From assembly GCA_004554555.1 (NCBI GenBank), contig SFLN01000061.1:1-11919 (forward strand): a DNA stretch of 11,919 nucleotides, read 5' to 3'. Shown piece after piece: positions 1-6,324 of the stretch (position 1 is the stretch's first letter; each line of letters opens with the position of its first letter). Both the position numbers and the translations under genes were made by a program. The notes under the pieces are model-generated. The model made no database searches. It saw only the letters and a list, made by a program, of their open reading frames with translations, and was not told the origin of the DNA. Source of the DNA: [Eubacterium] saphenum (GTDB lineage: Bacteria; Bacillota; Clostridia; Oscillospirales; Ruminococcaceae).

Positions 1-7
1 ATTACCC

Positions 8-36
8 TTGACAACTTGACATAATTCGTGTATAAT
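8..36 (+). promoter_or_regulatory. sigma-A promoter of pckG
   Basis: The -35 box TTGACA (8-13) and the -10 box TATAAT (31-36) both match the consensus perfectly, with an optimal 17-bp spacer. A second TTGACA at 16-21 repeats the -35 hexamer 8 bp downstream, but it lies only 9 bp from the -10 and cannot serve the same -10. Transcription would start near 43, leaving a leader of about 94 nt before pckG. Confidence 0.9.
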
Positions 37-46
37 AGTACTTGTG

Positions 47-109
47 GAGAGAGTTTTTGGCAGCGCGCCAAAGGCGTTTGCCGGTTGTTAAGGCGCTGCC
101 GGTACTCTC
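47..109 (+). promoter_or_regulatory. structured 5' leader of pckG
   Basis: Two stems stack on each other: GAGAGT (49-54) with ACTCTC (104-109), and GGCAGCGC (59-66) with GCGCTGCC (93-100), separated by a small internal loop. Inside, short GCC and GGC segments at 67-69, 73-75, 80-82 and 92-94 can pair in more than one way. The structure ends about 15 nt before the ribosome binding site AGAAGGAG and has no U-tract, so it is not a terminator. It could be an mRNA-stabilising stem or a regulatory leader. I do not recognise a known riboswitch class. Confidence 0.5.
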
Positions 110-136
110 AAATAATAGTGTAGAAGGAGAAAAATT

Positions 137-1960
137 ATGGCACTCACGAAAAACCCTAACGTGTTAAAATGGATTGAGGAAATGACCGCCCTCACAAAGC
201 CCGACAAGGTTGTCTGGATTGACGGTTCCAAGGAACAGCTCGACCAGCTCACCGAAGAGGCTATCTCGACAGGCGAAATGGTTAGACTTAACGAGCAGAA
301 GTTCCCCGGCTGTCTGTATCACAGAACCAAGCCCAACGACGTTGCTCGTGTTGAGGACAGAACCTTCATCTGCTCCAAGACCAAGGAAAACGCAGGTCCT
401 ACCAACAACTGGATGGACCCCAAGGAAATGTACGCAATGCTCACTCCTATGTACGACGGAGTTATGAAGGGCAGAACTATGTACGTTATCCCTTATTCTA
501 TGGGCCCTATCGGTTCGCCTATCGCAAAGGTTGGCGTTGAGCTCACCGACTCCATTTACGTTGTTCTCAATATGAACATCATGACAAGAATGGGTGTTCA
601 GGCTTTCCAGAACCTCCCCGATGACTCCAACGATTTCGTTCGCGGTCTGCACTCCAAGGCTGATGTTGACCCCGAGAAGAGATATATCGTTCAGTTCCCC
701 GAGGACAACACAATCTGGTCCATCAACTCCGCTTACGGCGGAAACGTTCTCCTCGGCAAGAAGTGCTTCGCGTTGCGTATCGCTTCTTATCAGGGCTGGA
801 AGGAAGGCTGGATGGCTGAGCACATGCTTATCCTCGGCGTTAAGAAGCCCGACGGCGATATCAAGTATATCACTGCTGCTTTCCCGTCCGCTTGCGGCAA
901 GACCAACCTCGCTATGCTTATCCCGCCCAAAGCTTACAAGGACGCAGGCTATGAGGTATTCACCGTTGGCGATGATATCGCTTGGATGAAGCAGGGTCCC
1001 GACGGCAGACTCTATGCAATCAACCCCGAGAACGGTTTCTTCGGCGTTGCTCCCGGCACCAACGAGAAGTCCAACTTCAACGCGCTCGAGTGCACCAAGA
1101 AGAACGCAATCTTCACCAACGTTGCTATCAACCTTGACGATATGACTCCTTGGTGGGAAGGTCTGGACAAGAATCCTCCCGAGAACGCTGAAGAGTGGAA
1201 GGGCGCAAAGGTTAACGGCAAGGAGTTCACCGCTGTTATGGGCGCTGACGGCAAGCCGCAGAAGCTCGCTCACCCGAACTCTCGTTTCACCGCTCCCGCA
1301 GTAAACTGCCCGTGCCTCTCATCCGAGTTCAACAACCCGCAGGGTGTTCCTGTTACCGCTATGATTTTCGGCGGCAGACGTGCTTCTACAACTCCGCTCG
1401 TTTATCAGTCCTTTGACTGGGCACACGGCACTTATATGGGTTCTGCGGTTTCTTCGGAAACTACCGCAGCTGCTACCGGTGCAGTTGGCGTTCTCCGTCA
1501 CGACCCGATGGCTATGAAGCCCTTCATCGGCTACAACGTTGGCGATTACTGGAACCACTGGCTCGAAATGGGCGAGAAGCTCGGCGACAAGGCTCCCAAG
1601 ATTTTCAACGTAAACTGGTTCAGACAGGACGAAAACGGCAATTTTATGTGGCCCGGCTTCGGCGACAATATGCGCGTTCTCGACTGGATTATCAAGCGCT
1701 GCGAGGGCAAGGTTGACGCTGTTGAAACTCCTATCGGCTATCTGCCTAAGGTTGGCGACATCAACCTCACCGGCATCGAGGACGAGGTTACTCCCGAGAT
1801 TGAAAAGCACCTCCTCTCCGTTGATATCGACCTCTGGAAGAAGGAAATCGCTGAGATGCGCCGTTACTACGACGAGGACATCAAGGCTAAGGGCGGCAAC
1901 GTTCCTCAGAAGCTTTACGACGAGCTTGATATGATTGAGGCTCGCCTCAACAAGGCTTAA
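137..1960 (+). CDS. pckG: phosphoenolpyruvate carboxykinase (GTP)
   Basis: This cytosolic enzyme interconverts oxaloacetate plus GTP with PEP, CO2 and GDP. In gut anaerobes it often runs towards carboxylation, feeding the succinate branch. At 607 residues it has the family's usual length. The P-loop with its reactive cysteine is PSACGKTN (250-257, Cys253). Metal ligands corresponding to the animal enzyme are Lys209, His229 and Asp280. The substrate loop YGGN lies at 200-203 and NSR at 381-383. Three phenylalanines that hold the guanine ring in GTP-type enzymes are at 495, 503 and 508, which separates it from the ATP-type family. The start is fixed by AGAAGGAG 8 nt upstream. It is monocistronic, with a consensus promoter and structured leader before it and a terminator after it. 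The sequence suggests strong expression. Confidence 0.97.
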   Translation: MALTKNPNVLKWIEEMTALTKPDKVVWIDGSKEQLDQLTEEAISTGEMVRLNEQKFPGCLYHRTKPNDVARVEDRTFICSKTKENAGPTNNWMDPKEMYAMLTPMYDGVMKGRTMYVIPYSMGPIGSPIAKVGVELTDSIYVVLNMNIMTRMGVQAFQNLPDDSNDFVRGLHSKADVDPEKRYIVQFPEDNTIWSINSAYGGNVLLGKKCFALRIASYQGWKEGWMAEHMLILGVKKPDGDIKYITAAFPSACGKTNLAMLIPPKAYKDAGYEVFTVGDDIAWMKQGPDGRLYAINPENGFFGVAPGTNEKSNFNALECTKKNAIFTNVAINLDDMTPWWEGLDKNPPENAEEWKGAKVNGKEFTAVMGADGKPQKLAHPNSRFTAPAVNCPCLSSEFNNPQGVPVTAMIFGGRRASTTPLVYQSFDWAHGTYMGSAVSSETTAAATGAVGVLRHDPMAMKPFIGYNVGDYWNHWLEMGEKLGDKAPKIFNVNWFRQDENGNFMWPGFGDNMRVLDWIIKRCEGKVDAVETPIGYLPKVGDINLTGIEDEVTPEIEKHLLSVDIDLWKKEIAEMRRYYDEDIKAKGGNVPQKLYDELDMIEARLNKA

Positions 1961-1975
1961 TTCGCGAAATATACT

Positions 1976-2003
1976 ATCCCCGGGAGAAATCTCGGGGATT
2001 TTT
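1976..2003 (+). terminator. intrinsic terminator of pckG
   Basis: ATCCCC (1976-1981) pairs with GGGGAT (1994-1999), and GAG (1984-1986) pairs with CTC (1991-1993) across a GG bulge. The stem runs directly into a TTTTT tract. It begins 15 nt after the pckG stop codon. Confidence 0.88.
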
Positions 2004-2060
2004 GCTTGCGTGGGACGTGGGGCTGCTGAACGTGAACGTGATTTGTGAAGGGCGGAGCAG

Positions 2061-2093
2061 GCGATTTTTCGGGCATCGAGCCCGAAAAATCGC
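2061..2093. repeat. 14-bp perfect inverted repeat, T-loop-like hairpin 1
   Basis: GCGATTTTTCGGGC (2061-2074) and its exact complement (2080-2093) flank the 5-nt loop ATCGA. A close relative, with the same loop and a compensated base-pair change, lies at 11729-11755. The T-run is on the 5' arm and the A-run on the 3' arm on both strands, so this is not an intrinsic terminator. Read on the minus strand, the apex is G-CTCGATG-C, a near match to a tRNA T-loop. Confidence 0.8.
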
Positions 2094-2158
2094 GCGGGTG
2101 CAGTCACGCCCCGCAGAAAGAGAAAAACGGAAGGTTGGATAGGCGTGACTGCACCCGC
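2094..2158 (+). terminator. 17-bp perfect inverted repeat, terminator-like
   Basis: GCGGGTGCAGTCACGCC (2094-2110) is exactly complementary to 2142-2158, with a 31-nt purine-rich spacer. ATTTTTG follows the right arm. On the minus strand the stem is followed three bases later by ATTTTT, so it could act in both directions. It abuts the preceding hairpin with no gap. The loop is long for a classical terminator, and pckG already has a better one upstream. The inverted repeat is certain; the terminator role is a guess. Confidence 0.45.
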
Positions 2159-2209
2159 ATTTTTGCAGGCTTGGTGGCTCTTGCTTAGCTCCCGGTTGGC
2201 GTGCCCGGG

Positions 2210-2242
2210 GCAATTTCGGCGGCGTCGAACCGCCGAAATTGC
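2210..2242. repeat. 13-bp perfect inverted repeat, T-loop-like hairpin 2
   Basis: GCAATTTCGGCGG (2210-2222) pairs exactly with 2230-2242 around the 7-nt loop CGTCGAA. On the minus strand the apex is G-TTCGACG-C, matching the tRNA T-loop pattern. Its right arm is followed by GCGGGT, as is the hairpin at 2061-2093. No U-tract follows on either strand. Confidence 0.75.
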
Positions 2243-2302
2243 GCGGGTAGATTGATGAGAGGGGTTTGCGAAACTGAATTATAAGTCGGCTTGTAATCTT
2301 AT

Positions 2303-2460
2303 AGTTTGAGATAATCCATTTTTTATGATTTACGGCTTCGCCTTCAGTTTTTTACGCTTCGCTCCAGTGCCTCCGGCGGCTTAAACCCTTTTTCTGAAGA
2401 AAAAGGTTAAGGAAACCGAAGGTTTCACTAGAATTCCAAAAAGACTTTTTTCGCTACGCG
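2303..2460 (+). repeat. dispersed intergenic repeat, copy 1
   Basis: This is one of three related copies in the window, the others being 11380-11519 (minus) and 11800 to the window end. Modules in order are: AGTTTG then TCCATTTTTT; ACGGCTTCGCCTTCAGT (2332-2348); ACGCTTCGCTCCAGTGCC (2354-2371), identical in all copies; a hairpin with apex CTTTTTC-TGAA-GAAAAAG (2380-2411), whose outer arms here are CTTAA and TTAAG with a 2-nt bulge; a small hairpin GAAACC-GAA-GGTTTC (2412-2426) seen only in this copy; and CCAAAAAGACTTTTTTCGCT (2436-2455) followed by ACGCG. It ends about 38 bp before the aminotransferase promoter. No coding function is apparent. Confidence 0.8.
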
Positions 2461-2462
2461 CT

Positions 2463-2488
2463 AAATTACCGCTTTGTGCGTAATTTTT
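2463..2488 (+). terminator. weak terminator-like hairpin upstream of the aminotransferase promoter
   Basis: AAATTAC (2463-2469) pairs with GTAATTT (2480-2486), plus an inner GC/GC pair, and the stem runs into TTTTT. It is AT-rich and weak. It could block read-through from upstream before the promoter at 2499-2527. Confidence 0.35.
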
Positions 2489-2498
2489 CGTTTCCCCC

Positions 2499-2527
2499 TT
2501 TACTTTTTCGCGATTTTATGTTATAAT
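2499..2527 (+). promoter_or_regulatory. promoter of the aminotransferase-hydrolase-trpS set
   Basis: The -35 box is TTTACT (2499-2504). The -10 box is TATAAT (2522-2527), preceded by TG one base upstream to give an extended -10, with a 17-bp spacer. The predicted start near 2534 leaves a leader of roughly 40 nt. Confidence 0.75.
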
Positions 2528-2572
2528 TACCTTGTATATAAATATTCAAGTTCTTGAAAAGAGGTAAAAACT

Positions 2573-3760
2573 ATGCTTAAACCGTTTTCCGATAAGGTCG
2601 CAGGCGTTGCGCCTTCGGCAATAAGAGAAATTCTCAAATTCACCGCAGACCCCACGGTCATCAGCTTCGCCGCAGGAAACCCCGCTCCCGAAGCGTTCCC
2701 GACGCAGAAAATCTCCGAGATTTCCGCCGAGATTTTCCGCGATGAGCCGATTAACGCTCTGCAATACTCCGTAACCGAGGGCTACCCGAAGCTGCGCAAG
2801 TGGCTTGAGGACGACCTTCGCGCGAAAAATATCTTCAAGGACGGCGATATGCTTATCGTCACTGCCGGCGCGCAGCAGGCAATCGAGGTTACCGCGAAAA
2901 TCCTCTGCAACGAGGGCGATGTCATCATCTGCGAGAACCCGTCGTTTATCGGTTCGCTCAACTCGTTCAGAAGCTACGGCGTAAAGCTCATCGGCGTTTC
3001 AATGGACGAGCAGGGAATGAAGCCTGACGAGCTCGAGGCTGTCCTCAAAGCAAACCCCAAGACAAAATTCATCTACACAATCCCGAATTTCCAGAACCCC
3101 ACCGGCAACACAACCACGCTTGAGCGCAGAAAAGAAGTGCTCGCGCTTGCGAAGAAGTACGGTGTGTACGTTCTCGAGGACAACCCTTACGGCGCGCTGC
3201 GTTTCGCGGGCGAGGACGTTGCTTGCTACAAGGAGATGGACGACAGCAAAAACGTTATCTACGCGGGCACTTTCTCCAAGGTTCTCGCGCCGGGACTGCG
3301 CGTGGGTTATCTTTGCGCGGACGCGGAGCTTGTGTCCAAGGCGGTTGTCGGAATGCAGACCTCTACGGTTCACACCAACATCTGGGCGCAGATTTTGGCG
3401 TACAGATTTGTAACCGAGGTTGATTTCAACCAGCATATCAAGGGCTTGCAGGAAATTTACCGCGGCAAGTACAAGAGAATGGCGGACGGTTTGAAGGCAA
3501 ATCTCCCCGATTTCGTTCAGCTCTCGCAGCCGCAGGGCGGTCTGTTCATCTGGGCGACAATCCCCGAGAAATACGATATGAACAAGTTCTGCGTTGAAGC
3601 GGTAAAGAGAAAGGTTGCGGTTGTACCCGGAAACGCGTTCAACGCGGACGAAAACGAGGTTTCCCACTCGTTCAGACTGAACTTCTCCACGCCCACCAAC
3701 GAGCAGATTGACCAGGGCTGCGAAATTCTCGGAAAGTGCGCGAAAGAACTTCTCGTATGA
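2573..3760 (+). CDS. PLP-dependent aminotransferase (class I/II, LysN-like)
   Basis: This is a fold-type I, PLP-dependent aminotransferase of 395 residues, a complete catalytic domain with no DNA-binding part. Visible signatures are NPTG (175-178), Asp203 in EDNPYG, which should contact the pyridine nitrogen, the PLP lysine Lys236 in TFSKVLAPGLRVGY, and the carboxylate-binding Arg368 in SFRLNFS. Overall it resembles stand-alone relatives of the MocR catalytic domain, such as 2-aminoadipate or branched/aromatic aminotransferases. The amino-acid substrate cannot be read from sequence. The start is supported by AAGAGGT just upstream. Its stop overlaps the next gene's start (ATGA), so the two are probably translationally coupled. 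A good promoter lies at 2499-2527. Confidence 0.9.
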   Translation: MLKPFSDKVAGVAPSAIREILKFTADPTVISFAAGNPAPEAFPTQKISEISAEIFRDEPINALQYSVTEGYPKLRKWLEDDLRAKNIFKDGDMLIVTAGAQQAIEVTAKILCNEGDVIICENPSFIGSLNSFRSYGVKLIGVSMDEQGMKPDELEAVLKANPKTKFIYTIPNFQNPTGNTTTLERRKEVLALAKKYGVYVLEDNPYGALRFAGEDVACYKEMDDSKNVIYAGTFSKVLAPGLRVGYLCADAELVSKAVVGMQTSTVHTNIWAQILAYRFVTEVDFNQHIKGLQEIYRGKYKRMADGLKANLPDFVQLSQPQGGLFIWATIPEKYDMNKFCVEAVKRKVAVVPGNAFNADENEVSHSFRLNFSTPTNEQIDQGCEILGKCAKELLV

Positions 3761-4842
3761 CAACGAAAAAGCGTGCGCGGAAAATCGTTCTGATTGTAAT
3801 TCTCGGCGTGGTTGCCGCAGCAGCGCTTGTGTTTGTGGGATTAATGCTTTACGGGCAGCACCAAATGAGCAAAATTCCCGCGATGTCCTTTGAGGATTGC
3901 CTGAATTACACGACTTCGGGCAGCGACAGAGCCGTGATAACCGTCGGGGTTATCAAGGACGGGAAAGCCGACTGGACGGTGTACGGCAAGGACGGCGCGG
4001 TGCTTCCCAAAACACTCCACACCTATGAAATCGGTTCGCTCACCAAAACCGTCACGGCTTCGATGGTGATGAAGCTTGTCGACGAAGGAAAGATGAGCCT
4101 TGACGCGCCGATTTCCGACTATCTCGAGCTTCCCGCGCGCGCTCACTACCCGACAATCCGCGAGCTCCTCACGCACACCTCGGGTTACAGCTCGTACTAC
4201 TTCGAGGGCGCGATGATAGGCAACTTTTTCGGCGGGAAAAACAGCTTTTACGGTATCGGCGACAGCGCGATTTACAACACGCTCAAAAACACGGAAATTG
4301 CCGATAAACAACACAAATTTGATTACTCGAATTTCGGCTACGCGGCGCTGGGTCTTATCCTCGAAAAGGTGACGGGAACCGAGTTTACGCGGCTTTGCGA
4401 GGATTATCTTCACGATGAACTCGGTCTTGCGAACAGCCGCATTTCCGACGGAAACGGCGACCTTGGCAAGCTCTGGGACTGGCAGCCGGGCGATACTTAT
4501 ATGTCGGCGGGCGCGGTTTTGTCCGATATCGAGGATATGCTGAAGTACGCGCAGGCGCAGCTTGACGGCTTCTCGGAGAACCACAAGAGCTTTGCCGTTG
4601 TTGATACGGTGAACGAAAATTACCGCAAAATGGGCATAAATATGGACGAAATCGGCGCGGCTTGGCTTATCGACCGCGAAAACGGCTTCGTTTGGCATAA
4701 CGGCGGCACGGGCAATTACAACAGCTACCTCGGCTTCTGCGAGGATACGAAAACGGCGGTTGTGGTGCTGTCGAATTTGCCGCCGAGCTATAAAATCCCC
4801 GCGACCGTTCTTGGTTTGAAAAAACTCCAAAGCTTGCAATAA
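3757..4842 (+). CDS. membrane-anchored serine hydrolase (beta-lactamase/class C PBP family)
   Basis: This is a 361-residue active-site serine enzyme of the beta-lactamase/DD-peptidase/esterase superfamily. A basic N-terminus (TTKKRARK) precedes one hydrophobic helix at about 10-33, giving an uncleaved anchor with the catalytic domain outside the cell. Catalytic motifs are SLTK (Ser94, Lys97), YSN (Tyr190-Asn192) and HNGGTG (His314), all intact. The substrate is unknown: peptidoglycan peptides, D-amino-acid esters or other esters are all possible, and real beta-lactamase activity is less likely. The start at 3757 overlaps the aminotransferase stop by 4 bp. A GTG 21 bp upstream is possible, but the positively charged start plus ATGA coupling favours 3757. 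The ribosome binding site is weak. trpS follows after 17 bp. Confidence 0.87.
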   Translation: MTTKKRARKIVLIVILGVVAAAALVFVGLMLYGQHQMSKIPAMSFEDCLNYTTSGSDRAVITVGVIKDGKADWTVYGKDGAVLPKTLHTYEIGSLTKTVTASMVMKLVDEGKMSLDAPISDYLELPARAHYPTIRELLTHTSGYSSYYFEGAMIGNFFGGKNSFYGIGDSAIYNTLKNTEIADKQHKFDYSNFGYAALGLILEKVTGTEFTRLCEDYLHDELGLANSRISDGNGDLGKLWDWQPGDTYMSAGAVLSDIEDMLKYAQAQLDGFSENHKSFAVVDTVNENYRKMGINMDEIGAAWLIDRENGFVWHNGGTGNYNSYLGFCEDTKTAVVVLSNLPPSYKIPATVLGLKKLQSLQ

Positions 4843-4859
4843 AAGAAAGGAAAAACGCT

Positions 4860-5858
4860 ATGGACGAACAGAAAAAAAATATGCTGAGCCTTATTCAGCC
4901 GACAAATACGCCTCATTTGGGCAATTATTTGGGGGCAATGCAGAACTGGGTGAAGCTCCAAAACGACTACAACTGCTTTTTCGGCATCGCGGATTTGCAC
5001 TCGATAACCGTAAGGCAAGACCCCGTGAAGCTGCGCGCGCAGATTAAGGAGAGCTACGCGCTGCTGATTGCCGCGGGACTTGACCCCGAAAAATCCACGC
5101 TTTTCGTTCAGGGACACAACCCCAACCACGCGGAGCTGTCGTGGATTTTGAGCTGCTACACGCAGTTCGGAGAGCTGTCGAGAATGACGCAGTTCAAGGA
5201 CAAGTCCGAGAAGCACCCCGACAACATAAACGCGGGACTTTTCACCTATCCCGTGCTGATGGCGGCGGATATTCTGCTGTATCAGGCGGATTTGGTGCCC
5301 GTGGGCGTTGACCAGTCGCAGCACCTCGAGCTTGCCCGCAATATTGTACAGCGCTTCAACGGCATCTACGGCGACGTTTTCACAATGCCCGAGGGTTATA
5401 TCACGAAGGCAACCGCGAAGGTTATGTCGCTTCAGGAGCCGACCAAGAAGATGTCCAAATCCGACGAGAACCCGAACGCTTCCGTGTGGATTTTGGACGA
5501 CAAGGACACGATTATCCGCAAGTTCAAGCGCGCCGTTACCGACAGCGAAACCGAGGTCTGCGCGCGCGAGGGCAAGGACGGAATTATCAATCTGATGTCC
5601 ATTTACGGCGGCGTGACGGGCAAGAGTTTTGATGAAATCGAAGCCGAGTTCAAGGGCAAGGGCTACGGTGACTTCAAGCTCGCGGTCGGCGAGGCGGTTG
5701 CGGACAGCCTTGCTCCCCTTCAGAGCGAGTACAAGCGCATCTCCTCCGATAAGTCCTACATCGAGGACTGCATGAAAAAAGGCGCGGAGAAGGCGTACAA
5801 GTTCTCGAGAAAGACGCTTTCCAAGGTTCAGAAGAAGGTTGGTTTTATCACATTTTAA
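4860..5858 (+). CDS. trpS: tryptophan--tRNA ligase
   Basis: This cytosolic class I synthetase charges tRNA-Trp using ATP. Its 332 residues match the usual bacterial length. The HIGH-equivalent is PHLGN (18-22) and the KMSKS loop is at 197-201. Asp137 in MAADILLY corresponds to the residue that recognises the indole NH in the Bacillus enzyme. The N-terminal signature reads LSLIQPTNTPHLGN, where SGIQPSG or SGIQPTG is more usual, so a conserved glycine is replaced by Leu11. The start is supported by AAAGGA 9 nt upstream. It follows the serine hydrolase by 17 bp and probably shares its transcript. There is no room for a T-box leader in front of it. Confidence 0.96.
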   Translation: MDEQKKNMLSLIQPTNTPHLGNYLGAMQNWVKLQNDYNCFFGIADLHSITVRQDPVKLRAQIKESYALLIAAGLDPEKSTLFVQGHNPNHAELSWILSCYTQFGELSRMTQFKDKSEKHPDNINAGLFTYPVLMAADILLYQADLVPVGVDQSQHLELARNIVQRFNGIYGDVFTMPEGYITKATAKVMSLQEPTKKMSKSDENPNASVWILDDKDTIIRKFKRAVTDSETEVCAREGKDGIINLMSIYGGVTGKSFDEIEAEFKGKGYGDFKLAVGEAVADSLAPLQSEYKRISSDKSYIEDCMKKGAEKAYKFSRKTLSKVQKKVGFITF

Positions 5859-5873
5859 CGAAAATTCGTGCGG

Positions 5874-5917
5874 TTATTGCAAATTTATTGTTGATTTCAA
5901 CAAAAATTCGGCAATAA
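5874..5917. repeat. long AT-rich imperfect inverted repeat between trpS and rpmB
   Basis: Three nested arms pair in register: TTATTGC (5874-5880) with GCAATAA (5911-5917), AATTT (5882-5886) with AAATT (5904-5908), and TTGTTG with CAACAA around the loop ATTT. This makes about 18 bp of stem. No T-run follows, so it is a poor terminator. It ends 12 bp before the rpmB -35 box, where an operator could sit. Confidence 0.55.
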
Positions 5918-5929
5918 TATAAATTGTAC

Positions 5930-5958
5930 TTGAAATTTGGCGCGTTTTCTGTTAAAAT
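5930..5958 (+). promoter_or_regulatory. promoter of rpmB
   Basis: The -35 box is TTGAAA (5930-5935) and the -10 box TAAAAT (5953-5958), with a 17-bp spacer. The predicted start near 5965 leaves a leader of about 49 nt. Confidence 0.72.
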
Positions 5959-6013
5959 ATTATTTGTAACGTGTTAATTTAAATAATTTTATCGGAAGGA
6001 CGGTGTAAATATA

Positions 6014-6205
6014 ATGGCTAAATGTGAAATCTGCGGCAAGAGTGTCGCTTTCGGAATTAAGGTTTCCCACTCTCACAGAAGAAGCAACAGAACCTACAAG
6101 CCCAATGTTAAGAAGGTTAGAGCAGTTGTAAACGGCACACCGTGCAGAGTTTACGCCTGCACTCGCTGCCTGCGCTCCGGTTTTGTTCAGAGAGCGGCTG
6201 ACTGA
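6014..6205 (+). CDS. rpmB: 50S ribosomal protein L28
   Basis: This 63-residue protein is part of the large ribosomal subunit. It starts MAKCEICGK and carries two CxxC pairs (Cys4/Cys7 and Cys49/Cys52), the zinc-ribbon form of L28. The basic middle segment (SHSHRRSNRTYKPN) is typical for rRNA contact. Length and ends match the short Firmicutes version. The ribosome binding region AAGGACGGTG lies 8-18 nt before ATG; GGTG is better spaced than AAGGA. It stands alone, with its own promoter and a strong terminator 21 bp after the stop. Confidence 0.97.
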   Translation: MAKCEICGKSVAFGIKVSHSHRRSNRTYKPNVKKVRAVVNGTPCRVYACTRCLRSGFVQRAAD

Positions 6206-6226
6206 TTTGCGAAATTCATAAAAAAC

Positions 6227-6256
6227 GAGCCTTGTTGTCGCAAGGCTCATTTTTTG
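6227..6256 (+). terminator. intrinsic terminator of rpmB
   Basis: GAGCCTTG (6227-6234) pairs with CAAGGCTC (6241-6248) around TTGTCG and is followed by ATTTTTT. An A-run before the stem means it could also act on the minus strand. Confidence 0.93.
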
Positions 6257-6266
6257 TGCAAAATTT

Positions 6267-6290
6267 TCCCCCGAACCGAAATTCGGGGGA
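6267..6290 (-). terminator. terminator-like hairpin downstream of the PBP gene
   Basis: TCCCCCGAA (6267-6275) pairs perfectly with TTCGGGGGA (6282-6290) around a 6-nt loop. On the minus strand it lies 35 bp past the PBP stop and is followed by AAATTTT. On the plus strand TTTGTTTT follows. It probably separates the convergent rpmB and PBP transcripts in both directions. Confidence 0.75.
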
Positions 6291-6324
6291 TTTGTTTTAT
6301 AAAGTTACTTTACAGCTGCTTGGA

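Noticed and set aside
44..91. 15-codon leader peptide starting GTG in the pckG leader
   Set aside because: It has no ribosome binding site, starts almost at the predicted transcript end, and shows no run of regulatory codons.
164..1273. Long open frame antisense to pckG
   Set aside because: It is a shadow of a highly expressed, GC-biased gene; the sense strand encodes a complete PEPCK with all catalytic residues.
1974..2213. Minus-strand frame of 79 aa in the pckG-aminotransferase gap
   Set aside because: It spans three perfect inverted repeats, has no ribosome binding site and no recognisable protein pattern.
2332..2397. Shared reading frame through repeat copies 1 and 3 (peptide with FYASLQCLR)
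   Set aside because: The frame is shared only because the DNA is similar. Copy 2 breaks it with a stop, and there is no start or ribosome binding site.
3736..3756. GTG start for the serine hydrolase, 7 codons upstream
   Set aside because: The ATG overlapping the aminotransferase stop gives the usual coupled arrangement and a normal basic N-terminus before the membrane helix.
4843..4859. T-box leader for trpS
   Set aside because: Only 17 bp separate trpS from the preceding gene, far too short.
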